Assembly (NCBI GenBank): GCA_009733575.1
Contig: ML769701.1
Coordinates: 1 to 64,000, forward strand
Origin: Gymnopus androsaceus JB14
Taxonomy: Eukaryota; Basidiomycota; Agaricomycetes; Agaricales; Omphalotaceae
DNA length: 64,000 nucleotides
Direction of reading: 5' to 3'
A program made the position numbers and the translations under genes. Position 1 is the stretch's first letter. Every line of letters starts with the position of its first letter. The notes below the pieces were generated by a model. The model was given only the letters and a program-made list of their open reading frames with translations, did not search any database and was not told the DNA's origin. Shown in pieces: positions 1 to 10,931 of the stretch.

Positions 1-12
1 AGTTGATATTTC

Positions 13-189
13 ATGAAAACCATCCTAATAGAAGGTTTAGAGAAATTCCATCCCCTCATTGTACCTGCCATAACTAGCATTCTGGAGTCCTTGAAAGATG
101 CAGATGAAGATAACCAAACGGCAGCAGCTTGCTGCTTGTTTGAGCTGTCCAAGCACATGGGCCTGAGCTTCATCCATCTTATTGAGTAA
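13..189 (+). CDS. C-terminal fragment of a HEAT-repeat-like protein
   Basis: The frame 13-189 encodes 58 residues ending in TAA. It has the helix-turn-helix pattern of HEAT repeats: a run like FHPLIVPAITSILESLKD followed by an Ala-rich helix containing TAAACCLFELSKHMG. HEAT arrays are protein-interaction scaffolds. An in-frame TGA at 4-6 means this is either a last exon, with its acceptor just upstream, or a fragment. The rest of the gene would lie left of the window. No catalytic residues are expected. Confidence 0.45.
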   Translation: MKTILIEGLEKFHPLIVPAITSILESLKDADEDNQTAAACCLFELSKHMGLSFIHLIE

Positions 190-369
190 ATGTATATGAC
201 ATGCTCTTTAAACCAATTTCATGATGCTTCCAAATGCATTGCTAATTATTGTAAGGTTTTTTGAGCACCGTAATCAAGCAAGCATATGTATCAATAAATC
301 AATCTCATCATCAAGCAAGCTGCAAAACCTAGGTGATGTTCATAAATTTTCTGTGATTGTATCATGGTG

Positions 370-549
370 CATCAGAAAAAACTGTTTTGGGCCCAGGAGG
401 ATCCAAGGTCCCAGGACATTTAGGATGACTAGGATACCTGAGGCGTCCAAAGTTTCACCCTTTTTCCTGGGCCAACTAGGTTGCCTCAGGTGCCTAAGAG
501 GACTAGGTGACTTTGGATCCTCCTGGGCTCAAAACAGTTTTTGCTGATG
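370..549. mobile_element. Palindromic MITE, CATCAG family (copy M1)
   Basis: This 180-bp element begins CATCAGAAAAAACTGTTTTG and ends with its near-exact inverse, CAAAACAGTTTTTGCTGATG. The next inner block, GGGCCCAGGAGGATCC, is also mirrored. It has no coding capacity. Related copies sit at 39200-39563 and 40753-41016. Possible 2-bp TG flanks are present, but the target duplication is not certain. It abuts the Copia LTR starting at 550. Confidence 0.75.
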
Positions 550-857
550 TGTTGGAGGACAAGTCTAGAAATGGAAACAGAAATGAGGAAACCTCAGACT
601 ATTGAATGTTGTGACAAACAGCTATATTAAATACCTAGAAATGGAAATGGAAACAAGAAAACTAATGATCAGTAAGTAAGTATCTAGGTATGACCAAAAA
701 GGAGAAACATACCCCTCAGACTGTCGAACATAGTGAGAGCAAACAGCTGAGGGGCAATGGTGGGAATGGGAAGCATATGAGCTTCACAGTCACATGAGTA
801 ATAGGACTAAACTGGATAAGGATGCAAAGTGAGGGCAATAAGATATGACATCCAACA
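550..857 (-). repeat. Copia-type LTR (3' LTR of a minus-strand element)
   Basis: The 308-bp block starts TGTTGGA and ends TCCAACA, the short inverted TG...CA termini typical of Ty1/Copia LTRs. Immediately to its right, read on the minus strand, is a G-rich tract (CTGCTGGGGGTG) fitting a polypurine tract. Further right lies a Copia RNase H C-terminus. The block is therefore the 3' LTR of an element on the minus strand. No matching 5' LTR was seen in the window. Confidence 0.6.
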
Positions 858-1250
858 CACCCCCAGCAGACAAAAGGGAAAGTCCAAGAAGAACAAGAAT
901 CAATGAGAAACTAGTCCAAGAGATATGCAGTGTGTGTAATGTAAATCAGAAGAAAGGGACTTTGTAAATATGTTGGCACCAGGACTGTGCTGTTATAAAC
1001 ATTAATCCTGATGAGTACTGGCCATGGAGCTCAATGAATGGTAGGTTGATCTCTCCAGTGTTGCTGCTGGTGGCTCACTGGCATTTTTCAAAGATCACTC
1101 AGTAGTTGCAGTCAAGATGATATTTTCCCCTGTTCAGCCAAGAAAACCAGCAAAACAAATCCCTGGAATGCACCAATTTTTTGCCTATTGCAAATGATTT
1201 AATGTAGTTCCTCAAGAACCTCCTCCTTCAAAATATCCATACCTTCCCTT
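858..1250 (-). pseudogene. Remnant of Copia pol, RNase H C-terminus
   Basis: On the minus strand, just upstream of the LTR, the sequence reads SPGANIFTKSLSSDLHYTH then LGLV. This corresponds to the conserved end of Copia polyproteins (QxADIFTKxL...LGL). Further upstream the frame is full of stops. Only the 3' end of the element can be recognised; the remainder is lost or too diverged. Confidence 0.5.
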
Positions 1251-2445
1251 TTCAGTGCATGGGATAATCATAAACCTGACTGTTACAAACATTCTTATCT
1301 TATCTCATGCCAGATGGATTATTACTTATCATTTCCTTTGTTTACCTTTATATATCCTTGGCACTCACTTAAGCATGCACTTGTTTAGGCACATGGCTGT
1401 GTTGTTTACTTATGTTTGCTTCTTTATAAGTTCATTGACACATGTACAATCTTGTATGATTGTTTGATCCTTGATCAATGATCATAGGTTTTGATCATAC
1501 AATCATCCTTTGATTACTTCAATCACACCTCATGCTAGGATGCTGCATTCAGTGCTGTATATGTATGTACAATCACTTATTACTTACAGACATTGATACT
1601 GTTGTACTTCATAGTTTCATGCATTGTTACCTTATGTATAGGGTAGAGGGTTATGGGTCTAGGGCTTGTACAGTAGTATATAAGTATAGTAGTTGTAGCT
1701 GTAGCATAGTCCTTAGCTTCAATCTTGTCAATACTTCCTGGTCCTCAATACATTCTTTTTCTCTTTTCCTCATTGTTTGTCTCTTTGCCTAAGTTGGAAG
1801 TCATGACACCTGGTACCTTGTGTTGTGAGGAACTATTCACTGACACTGACTATTTTTCAGGATGTTATATTCTGAAGCAGGCAAGAAGAAGCAACCTTTT
1901 GGTGATATTATTCCATTGATGCAATTCTGAGCTTTTGCTGATCTTATTGCTCACATTCAAGGGAAAGCTAATCACCAATTTTCCTCATTTACAAGCTTTC
2001 ATTTGAATGAAGAATTTCTCTTCAATAAATACTGTGATAATGAAATTTACCATATATTGGAGCACACAGATCCTTGTTCATAAGTAGGTAGAGACTAGAG
2101 TAGAGTTAGGGACTATATATATATATATATTACTTGACTAGTAAGGTAGTGGCGGTGCACTGCGCATGTCAGAAAAGCATGCTAGGGACAGATGATGAGA
2201 TGCCGAAATGGGTTAACAGCTGCATTTGACAGCTCATTGATTGCACAGAAGCTTATGGGAACTATAGCAAGTCATAGCATTTCATAGCACTATAGCTGCT
2301 CTGATATGCTATGGCCATTGTCCAGGTTTTGCTGATGCTATCTATCATCTTGATTTATTATTATCATACATAACTCCTGGCTTCTTACTTGCTTATGACT
2401 ATAATTATGACCGACTCTTGAGTTGACTCAAGTGAGTATGCAGCC
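1251..2445. other. No recognisable gene; AT-rich relic sequence
   Basis: I see no supported gene. A TATA-like stretch (AGTATATAAGTATA near 1673-1688) and a (TA)n microsatellite around 2113-2131 are present. A short protein-like stretch on the plus strand (about 1930-2083, containing AHIQGKANHQFSSF) ends in TAA and may be a fragment of an unidentified repeat. Confidence 0.4.
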
Positions 2446-2707
2446 TTGAACAATGTTCACAGTTCACATATTCACATGAACATTATTCACAATACCGTAG
2501 CCTTTCCGTACATTCCGTTGGACCTTCGAGCAGCAGTTGTACGGCACGGATCCGGCTTCAAACATACCATACAAGTCTCTTATGACCTACGATTCCAATT
2601 AACGACTACGATGTGTGTAGTACTGTCTGACTTCGATCTTGCGGCCTCTGAGAGTCTGAACGAAATCCTTAGAGGAAGCGCCTACTCCTTGGACCTTTCC
2701 CATAACA

Positions 2708-3775
2708 ATGACTCGGCACTGTCTACCACCAGAAGGCAAGCAAAATAGCACAGAGGGTCCAGATGAATCTTTCTCTGTGGAAAATCCGCATCTCGGTGCT
2801 CAGAAGCATCCCAGGAGCGAACATGACGAGGAACTCGACGAAGACTTGGAAGCGGAAGAGACCGTTAGGAAGAGAGCCAAGAAAATTCCTTCCAATACTG
2901 ATTGACAATTTACTATCGTGCCCACCTTGAAGAGCAAGAAGAGAGTGCCCCCGGAATTCAGGAAAGTTAAAGGCAAGTTTGGCCTCTTGGAGAAATTTGC
3001 GAAAGATGCACCTTTGGACATTTTCTTTCATGGTTTCTGGAGATCAACTCTCAAGTATATACATTAGATATATATGCACCTTGAACCAGGTAACTTGCTT
3101 CAACTTGCCCTCAGCTCGAGGAATCTACGGAACGTTCTACTACACAAATCCTCCGAGAGCATTTGGCATACTGCCAGGTCAAACGTGGGTCTCCTGCCTC
3201 CTCCCGATGATTTGAGCAAACCACGGTATGCCCACTTGGTTTTCTTCATTGCTTACTGCCATGTGAGTTTTCAGTATCCAACCATTGTAGCAGATAGCCA
3301 AAACTCGTGTTATGTAGAGAAGCCTAGGCCACATTCTCATTGCAGTAGAAGGGTGTTTTGGGTCTTGCGAATGAGATGTTGCAAAACCTGTGCTTCAAAA
3401 CTGTGTGTATTACAGCTTGCTTATCTGAGCATATTATTTAACACACAAGGAACCTGGGATACAGGCTCACTACTCTGGATAAGGCGAAAAAATCATTGAA
3501 AATAGATGATCTTGTAGCGAATGTAATTCCATGTGAGGAACTTCCTGGAGGCAGTCAGTCCGAGTTGCTTCTTCATTTTCATTACTATCATCATTCAAAA
3601 ACCACTTAATCTAGAATTCCTCAAACTGCTGCAAGATCTCCACTATAATGATTATTACGCTGTGCAATCCTCCACAGCGGTGATATATCAAGCTGAATTC
3701 AATGCACTTGAGACCAACGAAGAACGAGTTGCTTGGCTGGAGAGTATGAAGAACGTAAAAGAAACACAGTTGCAG
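2708..3775 (+). pseudogene. F-box family pseudogene (copy A)
   Basis: This is a multi-exon relative of the F-box proteins expanded in Agaricomycetes, presumably SCF ubiquitin-ligase adaptors. Exon 1 from ATG 2708 has an acidic/basic N-terminus and the family block GKFGLLEKFAKDAPLDIFF. Exon 2 holds the F-box helices (MHLEPGNLLQLALSSRNLRN, then SSESIWHTARSNV and DDLSKPRYAH) and ends at a GTGAGT donor at 3263. A Cys-rich exon (RMRCCKTCASKLC) and an exon with YQAEFNALETNEERVAWLE follow, ending before GTAAGC at 3776. An in-frame TGA at 2903-2905 interrupts exon 1. Compared with copies D and E, about 16 bp carrying the first intron's donor are missing near 3010. Non-functional as it stands. Confidence 0.7.
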
Positions 3776-4234
3776 GTAAGCAGTTTGGCGCAAGTTTCAT
3801 ATTCTGAGTCCATCTCACAAGATATGTATTAGCATGCTACTCATTACCATCAATGGGAAGTTGCTCGCAACCAGGAATGAAATGCACCGTTTGTCGAGCA
3901 TCTGATGGTGTTGAGTGCTGCTGTGGTATCTCAGTGGACCGCGGCGGGGAGGGTTTTTTAGTGTATATTCTTGCATGAAGGCATTGAATCTGGTTCATTG
4001 GTTTGCATTCCTACAATCCCGAATCCCGGGCTTTCTCATACATACTGTACATATATTGCCGCTTGAAAATGTTAAATTACCTGTGTAGGCTTGCATGTAA
4101 ACGTCTGGTTCAACGAAGTATCTTACTCTTCTTCGAAATATATAACCAGAAGTTTTCAACGTGTATGATAATTATGTACGGTGCTCGACGTGCACCATTC
4201 CAATTATATGCTTGACAAGAAAGAGAAGACAACT

Positions 4235-4725
4235 CGCCCACGATGTCTTCTATCTGAGTTCCTATGTTACAACTTGGACCCCAGCCTCCTACTCCAGATC
4301 ATAAAGCGACTAGCTGCTTCGACACGCCATCCGATTTCTGCCAGTCAGTCGAGAATACTAGAGAAAAAAAGGTGAGCATATAAATCTCCGATTAAATTCA
4401 TCAGAGTCTTACTTTACTTGCCGCGTTCATGCATGTGAGCAGCGTATTGGTCCCGGCAAATGCAGCATACAAGATGCTAGAAAATTTTCAGAAAATAATA
4501 TGTAGTGCCCAAATAGCTTCTTACCATAGTATAGACCCCGGCTTGCATATCCTTCATGCGTTCAAGGAAAGCATCTTGCTCTTTCTTGGTGCATCAAACT
4601 CGGCTTGGTACGCTGCCAACTTGGAAGGCCTGTGATAAAGTACAAGCCCCACATGCTCAACTTCAAAGGCTGCATGACGATTGAGCCAATTTTGGCTCGG
4701 TACTGGAATCTGTGGAAAAAATTAA
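4235..4725 (-). pseudogene. F-box family 3' fragment, cut off by the Ngaro element
   Basis: The minus-strand sequence 4550-4720 matches the C-terminal exon of the family (QAEFDAL...E.DAFLERMKD pattern) seen in copies C, D and E. The stretch 4240-4360 matches the next exon (LxEIGWR-like). It runs opposite to copy A and stops where Ngaro repeat A1 begins at 4726. The 5' half is missing on this side. It may have belonged to copy B (32660-33511) beyond the insertion, but both pieces carry a similar GAGCCxAATTTT stretch, so they may be separate genes. Confidence 0.5.
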
Positions 4726-5018
4726 TTGAATTTAAAAAATATGTTTACAAAAGTCTAATCAACGAGGTAAGAGAACCTAGCTTCTCTTCTCACTCTCTAC
4801 TCACTGATGGTCAGTGTACGCTCCGCGCGCCTCAGACTCAGGTCTCCTTTCCATTGGTGAAGCCCTAGTCAGTCAGGTACGCTCTGTGCGCTTGCAGGTC
4901 GTCTGCCCTTTTCTGACTCAGGTGCTCAGCTCTGCAGCCAATCATCTTATGTCTTACATTCTCTTGTTCCTTTTGATATTTATTGCGTAGAGAGTTTGGG
5001 AGTCAGCACCCTTTCTCA
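4726..5018 (+). repeat. Ngaro split direct repeat A1
   Basis: About 290 bp beginning TTGAATTTAAAAAATATG, repeated as A2 at 30584-30880. I count about 13 transitions and one transversion between A1 and A2. It forms the left terminus of the element and probably carries its promoter. Confidence 0.8.
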
Positions 5019-5770
5019 ATCGTGCTTCTAGCTCCAAAGTCAAACTCTCGGAGTCACTTGAGAAGACTCGAACTATCCTTGCAAACCTCGCCCGAGAACC
5101 GAAGTATGCACAATCTACCATACAATCCCATCTTCTCATCAGATGATTGGGATGACATTGTTACTGGGAAACCAGCGCATTTCGACCACATCTTCTCATC
5201 CATGCATGCCACCACTCCCATAGAACACCAGACTCAAAAGGTTGGTGAAGTTGAGCTCAAGTTTGGGCCGCCAGTTGCTGGTAAGAAAGTAGCAACTCAG
5301 GAGACTGGCAGATTGTCTTTGCCAAATACACCAAAGCACTCATCTTTGTTTTCCCACATTGCACCGACAAACTTCAAAAGTACAGCGAGCATATCATTCG
5401 ACTCTTCGGAGCACTTCCAGAAGTTGATCACCACAAAGTCCTTGACTATGACAAAGCCATCAGATATTGAGTCTCACAAACTCATCAGTATGAACTCACC
5501 AATTTTGGGGAATTCCAGGACCTCTTCATGTACTGGATTTAAGCCCCATCTTCCAAGAGTCGCGAGTCTCCCCAGTCCAACAAGTCCAACAAGAACAAGC
5601 AGCGAGAGCCGTGTAAACAATACAATGAAGGAAGGTGCCCCAACTCTGCTCAGTCATGCAGATATGCCCATATCTGTGGCAAGTGTTGAAAAAACAATCA
5701 TGCTGCAAGCAATTGTACGAACTGAGCGGGGGTCCCATCATCCTTACTATGCTTGTTCACTTATTTGGGA
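4983..5770 (+). pseudogene. Ngaro gag-like protein with CCCH zinc finger (frameshifted)
   Basis: The N-terminal part (from about 5100) contains IFSSDDWDDIVTGKPAHFDH and IEHQTQKVGEVELKFG, typical of the first ORF of Agaricomycete DIRS-like elements. The reading frame shifts after about 5300. Around 5620-5710 another frame gives a CCCH finger (CKQYNEGRCPNSAQSCRYAH) followed by a CCHC-like knuckle (CGKC-stop-KNNHAASNC). The TGA at 5687-5689 replaces the expected Trp, a G-to-A change. An uninterrupted 285-codon frame spans 4983-5840, but its second half is out of the correct frame. Confidence 0.65.
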
Positions 5771-5849
5771 TAGCGTTGGACAACCCACGGAGAGAATGGT
5801 TTTGGTGGATACCACAGTGTATATGTCTTCCTTGCCTTGACCTCCTGCG

Positions 5850-6050
5850 AACGAGGTCTTGAATGAAGTTGCATTGAATACTATCAAAAATAATCCACAT
5901 CTTTTCGGTATTACCACTCCTATCAACATTGATTGTTTCGAAATTCTTCTGCGCTCGCACCCAAACCAGCCTCTAGTCCAATCTGTGTGTACAGGCTTGC
6001 GACAAGGCTTCTGGCCTCAAGCTTACATTGACAATCCAGATGATATGCCG
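5850..6050 (+). pseudogene. Ngaro RT ORF, N-terminal segment
   Basis: The sequence LNEVALNTIKNNPHLFGITT, then INIDCFEILLRSHPNQPL and GLRQGFWPQAYIDNPDD, is the region that precedes the reverse transcriptase in Agaricomycete DIRS-like elements. It breaks off near 6050, where unrelated GC-richer sequence begins. The matching continuation starts near 8099 (IPVVLDCSCELRDPKHLEFA). Confidence 0.65.
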
Positions 6051-8098
6051 ATTTTTCGGCTAAAGCTGAAACTGTACAGAATTGATAATCCTAGATTCTG
6101 TATTATACTCAATATGGTTATACCGAGAACTATAGTGAGCCCGAGCTGATAGTTGAAGTCTATTGAGAGTCTATTGTACTCTAGAGATTGCAGAGTGATG
6201 GTACACGTTAATGGTATCTCACTTAACTTTGTGAATGCATCTCGTTCCAAGTCCTATGCATTGTATGGTGTAGCAAGTCAAGCTCGGCGGATACCGAGTT
6301 GATGAGCAAGGCTATTCCGAGCCCACATATAATTATTACTAGGCTAGACAATCAAAAGACATACCCGAGGGATTGAAGTTTCCGAGGCAGCACTTGGTGC
6401 AGCCCAACGAGTTGGTTATACAAAATTTACAATGTTACTCTGCCGAGATGAAAACTCTTGACCAGATGAAAGCTTGCCTAGGCAATCTCGTCGCAGAATG
6501 TCCGGTAACTCCGGCCCGGAGCTGCCGCGATGAAGGGAAACACTCCCGCGATGTCATAAGTCTCTTGACCGAGATGATAAAAGCAACATGGATGACAGAA
6601 TCATCTAGGCGAGCTAAACTCTCCAAGACCAAATGTTGTACTAGCTGGATGCCCGAGGCTCCGTTAGGACTCCGAGGCAAGTGTAATGGATGGGGTATTT
6701 TTGGGTTGCGCATTGCTAGAGGGTGCCGAGGTATACCTGCCGCGGCATCACCAACGCGGCCACCTGATCAACCTCATCGCAACCACTCTTAGAGCAAGGA
6801 ATGACTAGGAATAATTCCTGTCCGAGCTTCAGTGTTGTTCCGAGACCCATGTGCTACAAGGCATCTAGGCTTGAGTCCACACGGAACTAGGCATAATGTC
6901 TAGCTCGCTATTGGCAAGGCAAAAATGGATATACTTCCGAGGGCTGTTCATGGAATGTTTCGAACACCATAGAACTTCACCGAGTCATAAATTTGGAGGA
7001 CCTGCACAGTTTCCGAGGCAAAAGAAAGTGACTCGAGTTCATCTAGGACCAAATTCCAAGCATTGCCATTCCGAGTTATGAATTTCCCAAGATTAGGTGT
7101 GCCGAGATGATTTATTGAGGAAGATTATTTATTATTTTACATTTATGGACATGTCTCGATCTCTTTCATATTATTTCTTTGTTTTAGTATTTTTCCGAGA
7201 TGTACCAGTATATAAGGGTAGCTACATTCTACGTGGCAATCCAAGTTAGACTTGATACCTGAAACGCATTTCTATCTTAGGACCTGTAGTGATTCGTACA
7301 CGCTCAGACGCGTCTGCATCGTCCTCTACAACCTTTGAAACGGGTGGCCTTCTTGTAACCTCGATAATACTGAGGCTGTTCATTCTACTTCCCGGCTATT
7401 AAGTCGAGCATTCCTGGTTTTCATCTCGAAGAGAGGTCACATCAGTCTTAGGACCGCAGGTGGAGCCTAACGTGCACACCTCGACGAGCCCGTTGTTAAT
7501 TAGGAAAGGTCTTGGACCCAACTGTCGGCTTGGTCTAGTTTTAGGGAGGAAGCTTCTCGGAGTGTTACCTAGCTTTACCAACAGATTCTACCCCTTGCCC
7601 GCTCTTCGCTGAGTGTGTTAAAAACGCCTACTCGAGTGACTTGCGCGGCGGTCGTATAAGCTTGTTAGGTAACTCGCGGGAATCCCTGAGAGTTGGAGTA
7701 TCATTGCGCGGCGACGTAAAGGCTCCCGAGATACGCAAAGTCGTTTGTTGAGTCGGCGTACTTGACCCGTGCTTTGGTGTTTCACCGCGGATACGCAAAG
7801 TCGTTTGTTGAGTCGGCGTACTTGACCCGTGCTTTGGTGTTTGCTTTCCCCTCGATTAGTTCAGCGCGTCGTCGTACGTTAGTTGGCTTTTCAAAACCTC
7901 CCTCCAAATATAAAACCTTGTTCATTGCGCACTATCTGTGTCAACTGTCAAGTGCTTTTCTCTTCGAATCAATTAGTAGTCGAGGGAACCTTTGACAACC
8001 TCCTTCCTCGCATTAAATTAAACCTTTTGGATTATATCTGATTGGGGTGATTGTTGTTTGGTTGGTTTTCATACCCAGCACATAGCTAACTCATCACA
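6051..8098. mobile_element. ~2.05-kb unidentified insertion within the Ngaro RT ORF
   Basis: This block separates two halves of the RT ORF that would otherwise be continuous. It is rich in CCGAG motifs, unlike its surroundings. It has a TATA-like stretch (GTATATAAGG near 7211) and no convincing ORF. It may be a solo LTR or a non-autonomous element. I could not define termini or a target duplication; the flanks share at most a short ATA. The boundaries are approximate. Confidence 0.45.
7731..7842. repeat. Tandem duplication with 60-bp period
   Basis: A 52-bp stretch beginning ATACGCAAAGTCGTTTGTTG occurs at 7731-7782 and again, identically, at 7791-7842. Period is 60 bp. It lies inside the 2-kb insertion and looks recent. 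Confidence 0.85.
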
Positions 8099-9442
8099 GA
8101 AATACCTGTCGTTCTTGATTGTTCTTGTGAGCTTCGCGATCCGAAACACCTGGAATTTGCTCGTGAGCAGAGGGCCAAGGAGATTACCAAACATTGTTTC
8201 TCACCCACATTTCCAACACTCTTACCAGGGATGCAATGTGTTCCTGTCATTGTAGCACCAAAACCTCACTCCAACAAATTTTGTCTTGCGGTAGACCATA
8301 GTGCAGAACCTTTTCCGTTGAACTTGTTCATCAATCACAGTGATGTCTGGATCAAGATGGATGACTTACATGATTTAGGGGCCATACTTCTACATGTCTG
8401 TCGCGTATACGGGCGGCACAGGAGGTTGGTCTTATTCAAGTCAGATGTCTCCGCTGCCTATTGATGTCTTCCTATGGATCCGAGATGGCAAATAAAGCAA
8501 GTAGTGGGGTTCGGAGATGGGTTTAATGTCAACAAGTGCAATAATTTTGGCAGTCAAGATGGAGGTGGTCTGTGGGGAACATTCATGGGTTTGGTGCTCT
8601 GGATTTTGATCTATGTCAAGTTGCTCGCAGACTTGCTCGCCTACATCAATGACAATTTTAGTTGGGAATTTGGAGATAATATCACATTCTATGCACCATA
8701 CAATGACTATTACCCCACAAAACAGACAAGGTTGCTAGAGTGTTGGGATGAGCTCGGTATTCCGCATGACAAACCCAAGCAGCTTTGGGGCCCAAGTCTC
8801 CTAATTGTTGGTTTCAAGGTTGACCCAAATACAATGACCATTACCATGCCACTTGAAGCTCGGTCAGACTTGCTTGAAGAAATCCAGAGGTTTGCTGGTG
8901 TTGGCAAGCATTGGACGCTGAAAGAATATCAGCATCTAGGCGGTTGGATTAATTGGTCATTAAATGTCTACCCTCTTCTTCACCCAGGCCTTTTGGCTTT
9001 ATATGAGAAAATGGCAGGGAAGAGTAGGCTGAATGACCAAATCTGGACAAATAAAGCAGTCATTTGGGAGCTCCTTTGGTTTGCTGAAAAGGTCGAGATA
9101 TTGGATGGCATGAGGATGCTGGATAATGAAGAGTGGGGTGTGGAAGAAGCAGATTTAGTTTTGTATTGTGATGCGTGTCCGGCAGGCTTGGGATTTTGGT
9201 TGTGTTTGGACGGCAAGGCCCTAGGTTACCAGTGCATGATCCCCGATGATGCCACACAACCCATCTTTTACTTTGAAGCACTCACCGTTGTATCCACCAT
9301 CCTCTATGCCATTGAGCTTCCTTCTGTCCACCGTGTTTTCATTTTCACCAATAACACAAACACAGTGGACATGTTTAATTCTTTAAAGGTGAAACAAATT
9401 TACAACCCCCTTCTTCTCACTGCCGTTGACCACGCTATTTGA
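8099..9442 (+). pseudogene. Ngaro reverse transcriptase / RNase H
   Basis: After the insertion the RT resumes (EFAREQRAKEITKH, LLPGMQCVPVIVAPKPHSN, KSDVSAAY). An in-frame TGA at 8462-8464 fits CGA-to-TGA in the family motif AYRCLP. The palm then continues (MDPRWQIKQVVGFGDG...). The catalytic box reads YINDNFS where the family has Y-[IV]-D-D, so the first catalytic Asp is Asn (a GAT-to-AAT change). The RNase H-like part follows (LYCDACPAGLGFWL, FTNNTNTVDMFNSLK). This segment would copy the element RNA to DNA in a functional element; here it is inactive. Its 3' part from 9271 is repeated at 17845 by assembly error. Confidence 0.75.
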
Positions 9443-9662
9443 AGCAATGTCCAATTTCATGTTGGCCATATTCCAGGGGAAGAGAACAGCATTGCTGACA
9501 CTCTTTCATGTTTCGATTATACATGGATCTCTGAGCTTGCACCCTCAATGGAAATTTTTAGTTTTACACCCCCTCAATTGGTGCTGGGGGCTGAAAAATT
9601 ATGAACTTTCCACCTCCCTCCTCCAGACAGCTGGTTCATGAGGGGTCTGGAGTTGGGAACAC

Positions 9663-10385
9663 TTGCTGCATGAGTGTAATATTGCGCTTGGCAGCGTACT
9701 CGAACCTTCATCTTTGTCTTCTTACACCTCCACGGTACAATCCTATGTTACCTTTTGCCGAAACCATGACTTCCCCATTGATCCCACAACCAACACCCTT
9801 TCCTTCTACATAACTTACATGTGCCACCATATCAAACTGAAATCCATCTCCAGTTATCTATCAGGGATTTGCAACCAACTCAAGGTTTTCTACCCTGATA
9901 TATGTCAAAACTGCACTCATCCAATTGTTAAATGCACACTCAAAGGTTGCAGGAAGATACACAAATCTATCGCCTCGAGGAAATGCCCGCTTCAGCATAC
10001 GGAAATCACCGAGGTTTTTAACAAACTTCATTCTTCCTCTTCCTTCAATGACCTCCTATTTCTTGCCCTACTATTCATTGGTTTTTTTGCACTCATGTGG
10101 TTGGGAGAATTGGTCTTTCCCGACAAACTTGAACTTCAGGATTTTGGGAAGGTGATTATGCGGGCATCTTTCAAGGGCGATGACAAGCATATCGAGTTTA
10201 ACTTGCCCACTCACAAAGCAGATCGTACTTTTGAGGGGAATAGGATTCTGATCAAGGCTACAGGTGACAGGGATGACCTGGTGAGGATTGCTCAGAGTTA
10301 TGTCCATGAACGAGACCGTCGCTTCCCGGGGTTACCGCATTCATGGGTCCGCTCTGATGGATCCGTTCCGACTCGTTCTTGGTTT
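9663..10385 (+). pseudogene. Ngaro tyrosine recombinase, N-terminal two thirds
   Basis: The frame encodes a phage-integrase-like protein: an N-terminal SAM-like region (SSLSSYTSTVQSYVTFCRNH, TYMCHHIKLKSISSYLSGI) and a catalytic core start (ALLFIGFFALMWLGELVFPD, the usual first-Arg region 'RxGEL' reading WLGEL). It runs to DGSVPTRSWF, where the LINE is inserted. The remainder lies at 30188-30411 in the same frame. The enzyme would insert a circular cDNA by recombination. Between RT/RNase H and this ORF (9443-9662) the linker is frameshifted. Confidence 0.75.
10372..10385 (+). repeat. LINE target-site duplication, left copy
   Basis: CTCGTTCTTGGTTT, identical to 30188-30201. It abuts the A-rich LINE tail. 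A degraded-assembly repeat of this copy is at 18944-18957. Confidence 0.85.
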
Positions 10386-10431
10386 TTATTTTTTATTTTT
10401 TATTTTTATTTTATTTTATTTTATTTTGTAT
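10386..10431 (-). repeat. LINE 3' A-rich tail
   Basis: On the plus strand this is T-rich, made of ATTTT/ATTTTTT units. Read on the minus strand it is an (AAAAT)n-like tail next to the target duplication, as expected for target-primed reverse transcription. It is repeated with errors at 18958-19003. Confidence 0.8.
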
Positions 10432-10692
10432 CTTTGTTTATTGCCCGTTGTCCCGAGGGATATGGTAGGCATTACTCTACATCTTGTATATACAAGAAGG
10501 TGTCTGTCCGTATATAGTCCTAATCAAAGTGGTATTGCTATGTCAAAGTGCGTTGAGACTATGAGTGTCTCGCAGCAAAGGGGTTGCTGTGGGGATTGTA
10601 TACTCTGTGTGGAGTGGCTGTAAAGTAAGTATTTTGTGTGTGTTGCGTGGGGCGTTTGGAGTGTATAGTAGAGGGACAGGTAGAGTAAGAAC

Positions 10693-10723
<31 letters not shown>

Positions 10724-10931
10724 GAGGTGGAGTCTGTTTGGGTGACCTTCAGTGCATCCCATCTTCGTCGTCATTGTCTGCAAGCGGTGGAAGGGTACCG
10801 AAAGTGTTTCTGAACCTCCCTGTGTCGTTGATGAACTGGAAGAGTGGTCTCAGCGAGTCTTTGCTGTTCAATAGCTTCTCACTATTCATGTTCCTGGATC
10901 CAACTTCGGCTCTCAAACAGGCTCGGGCTCT

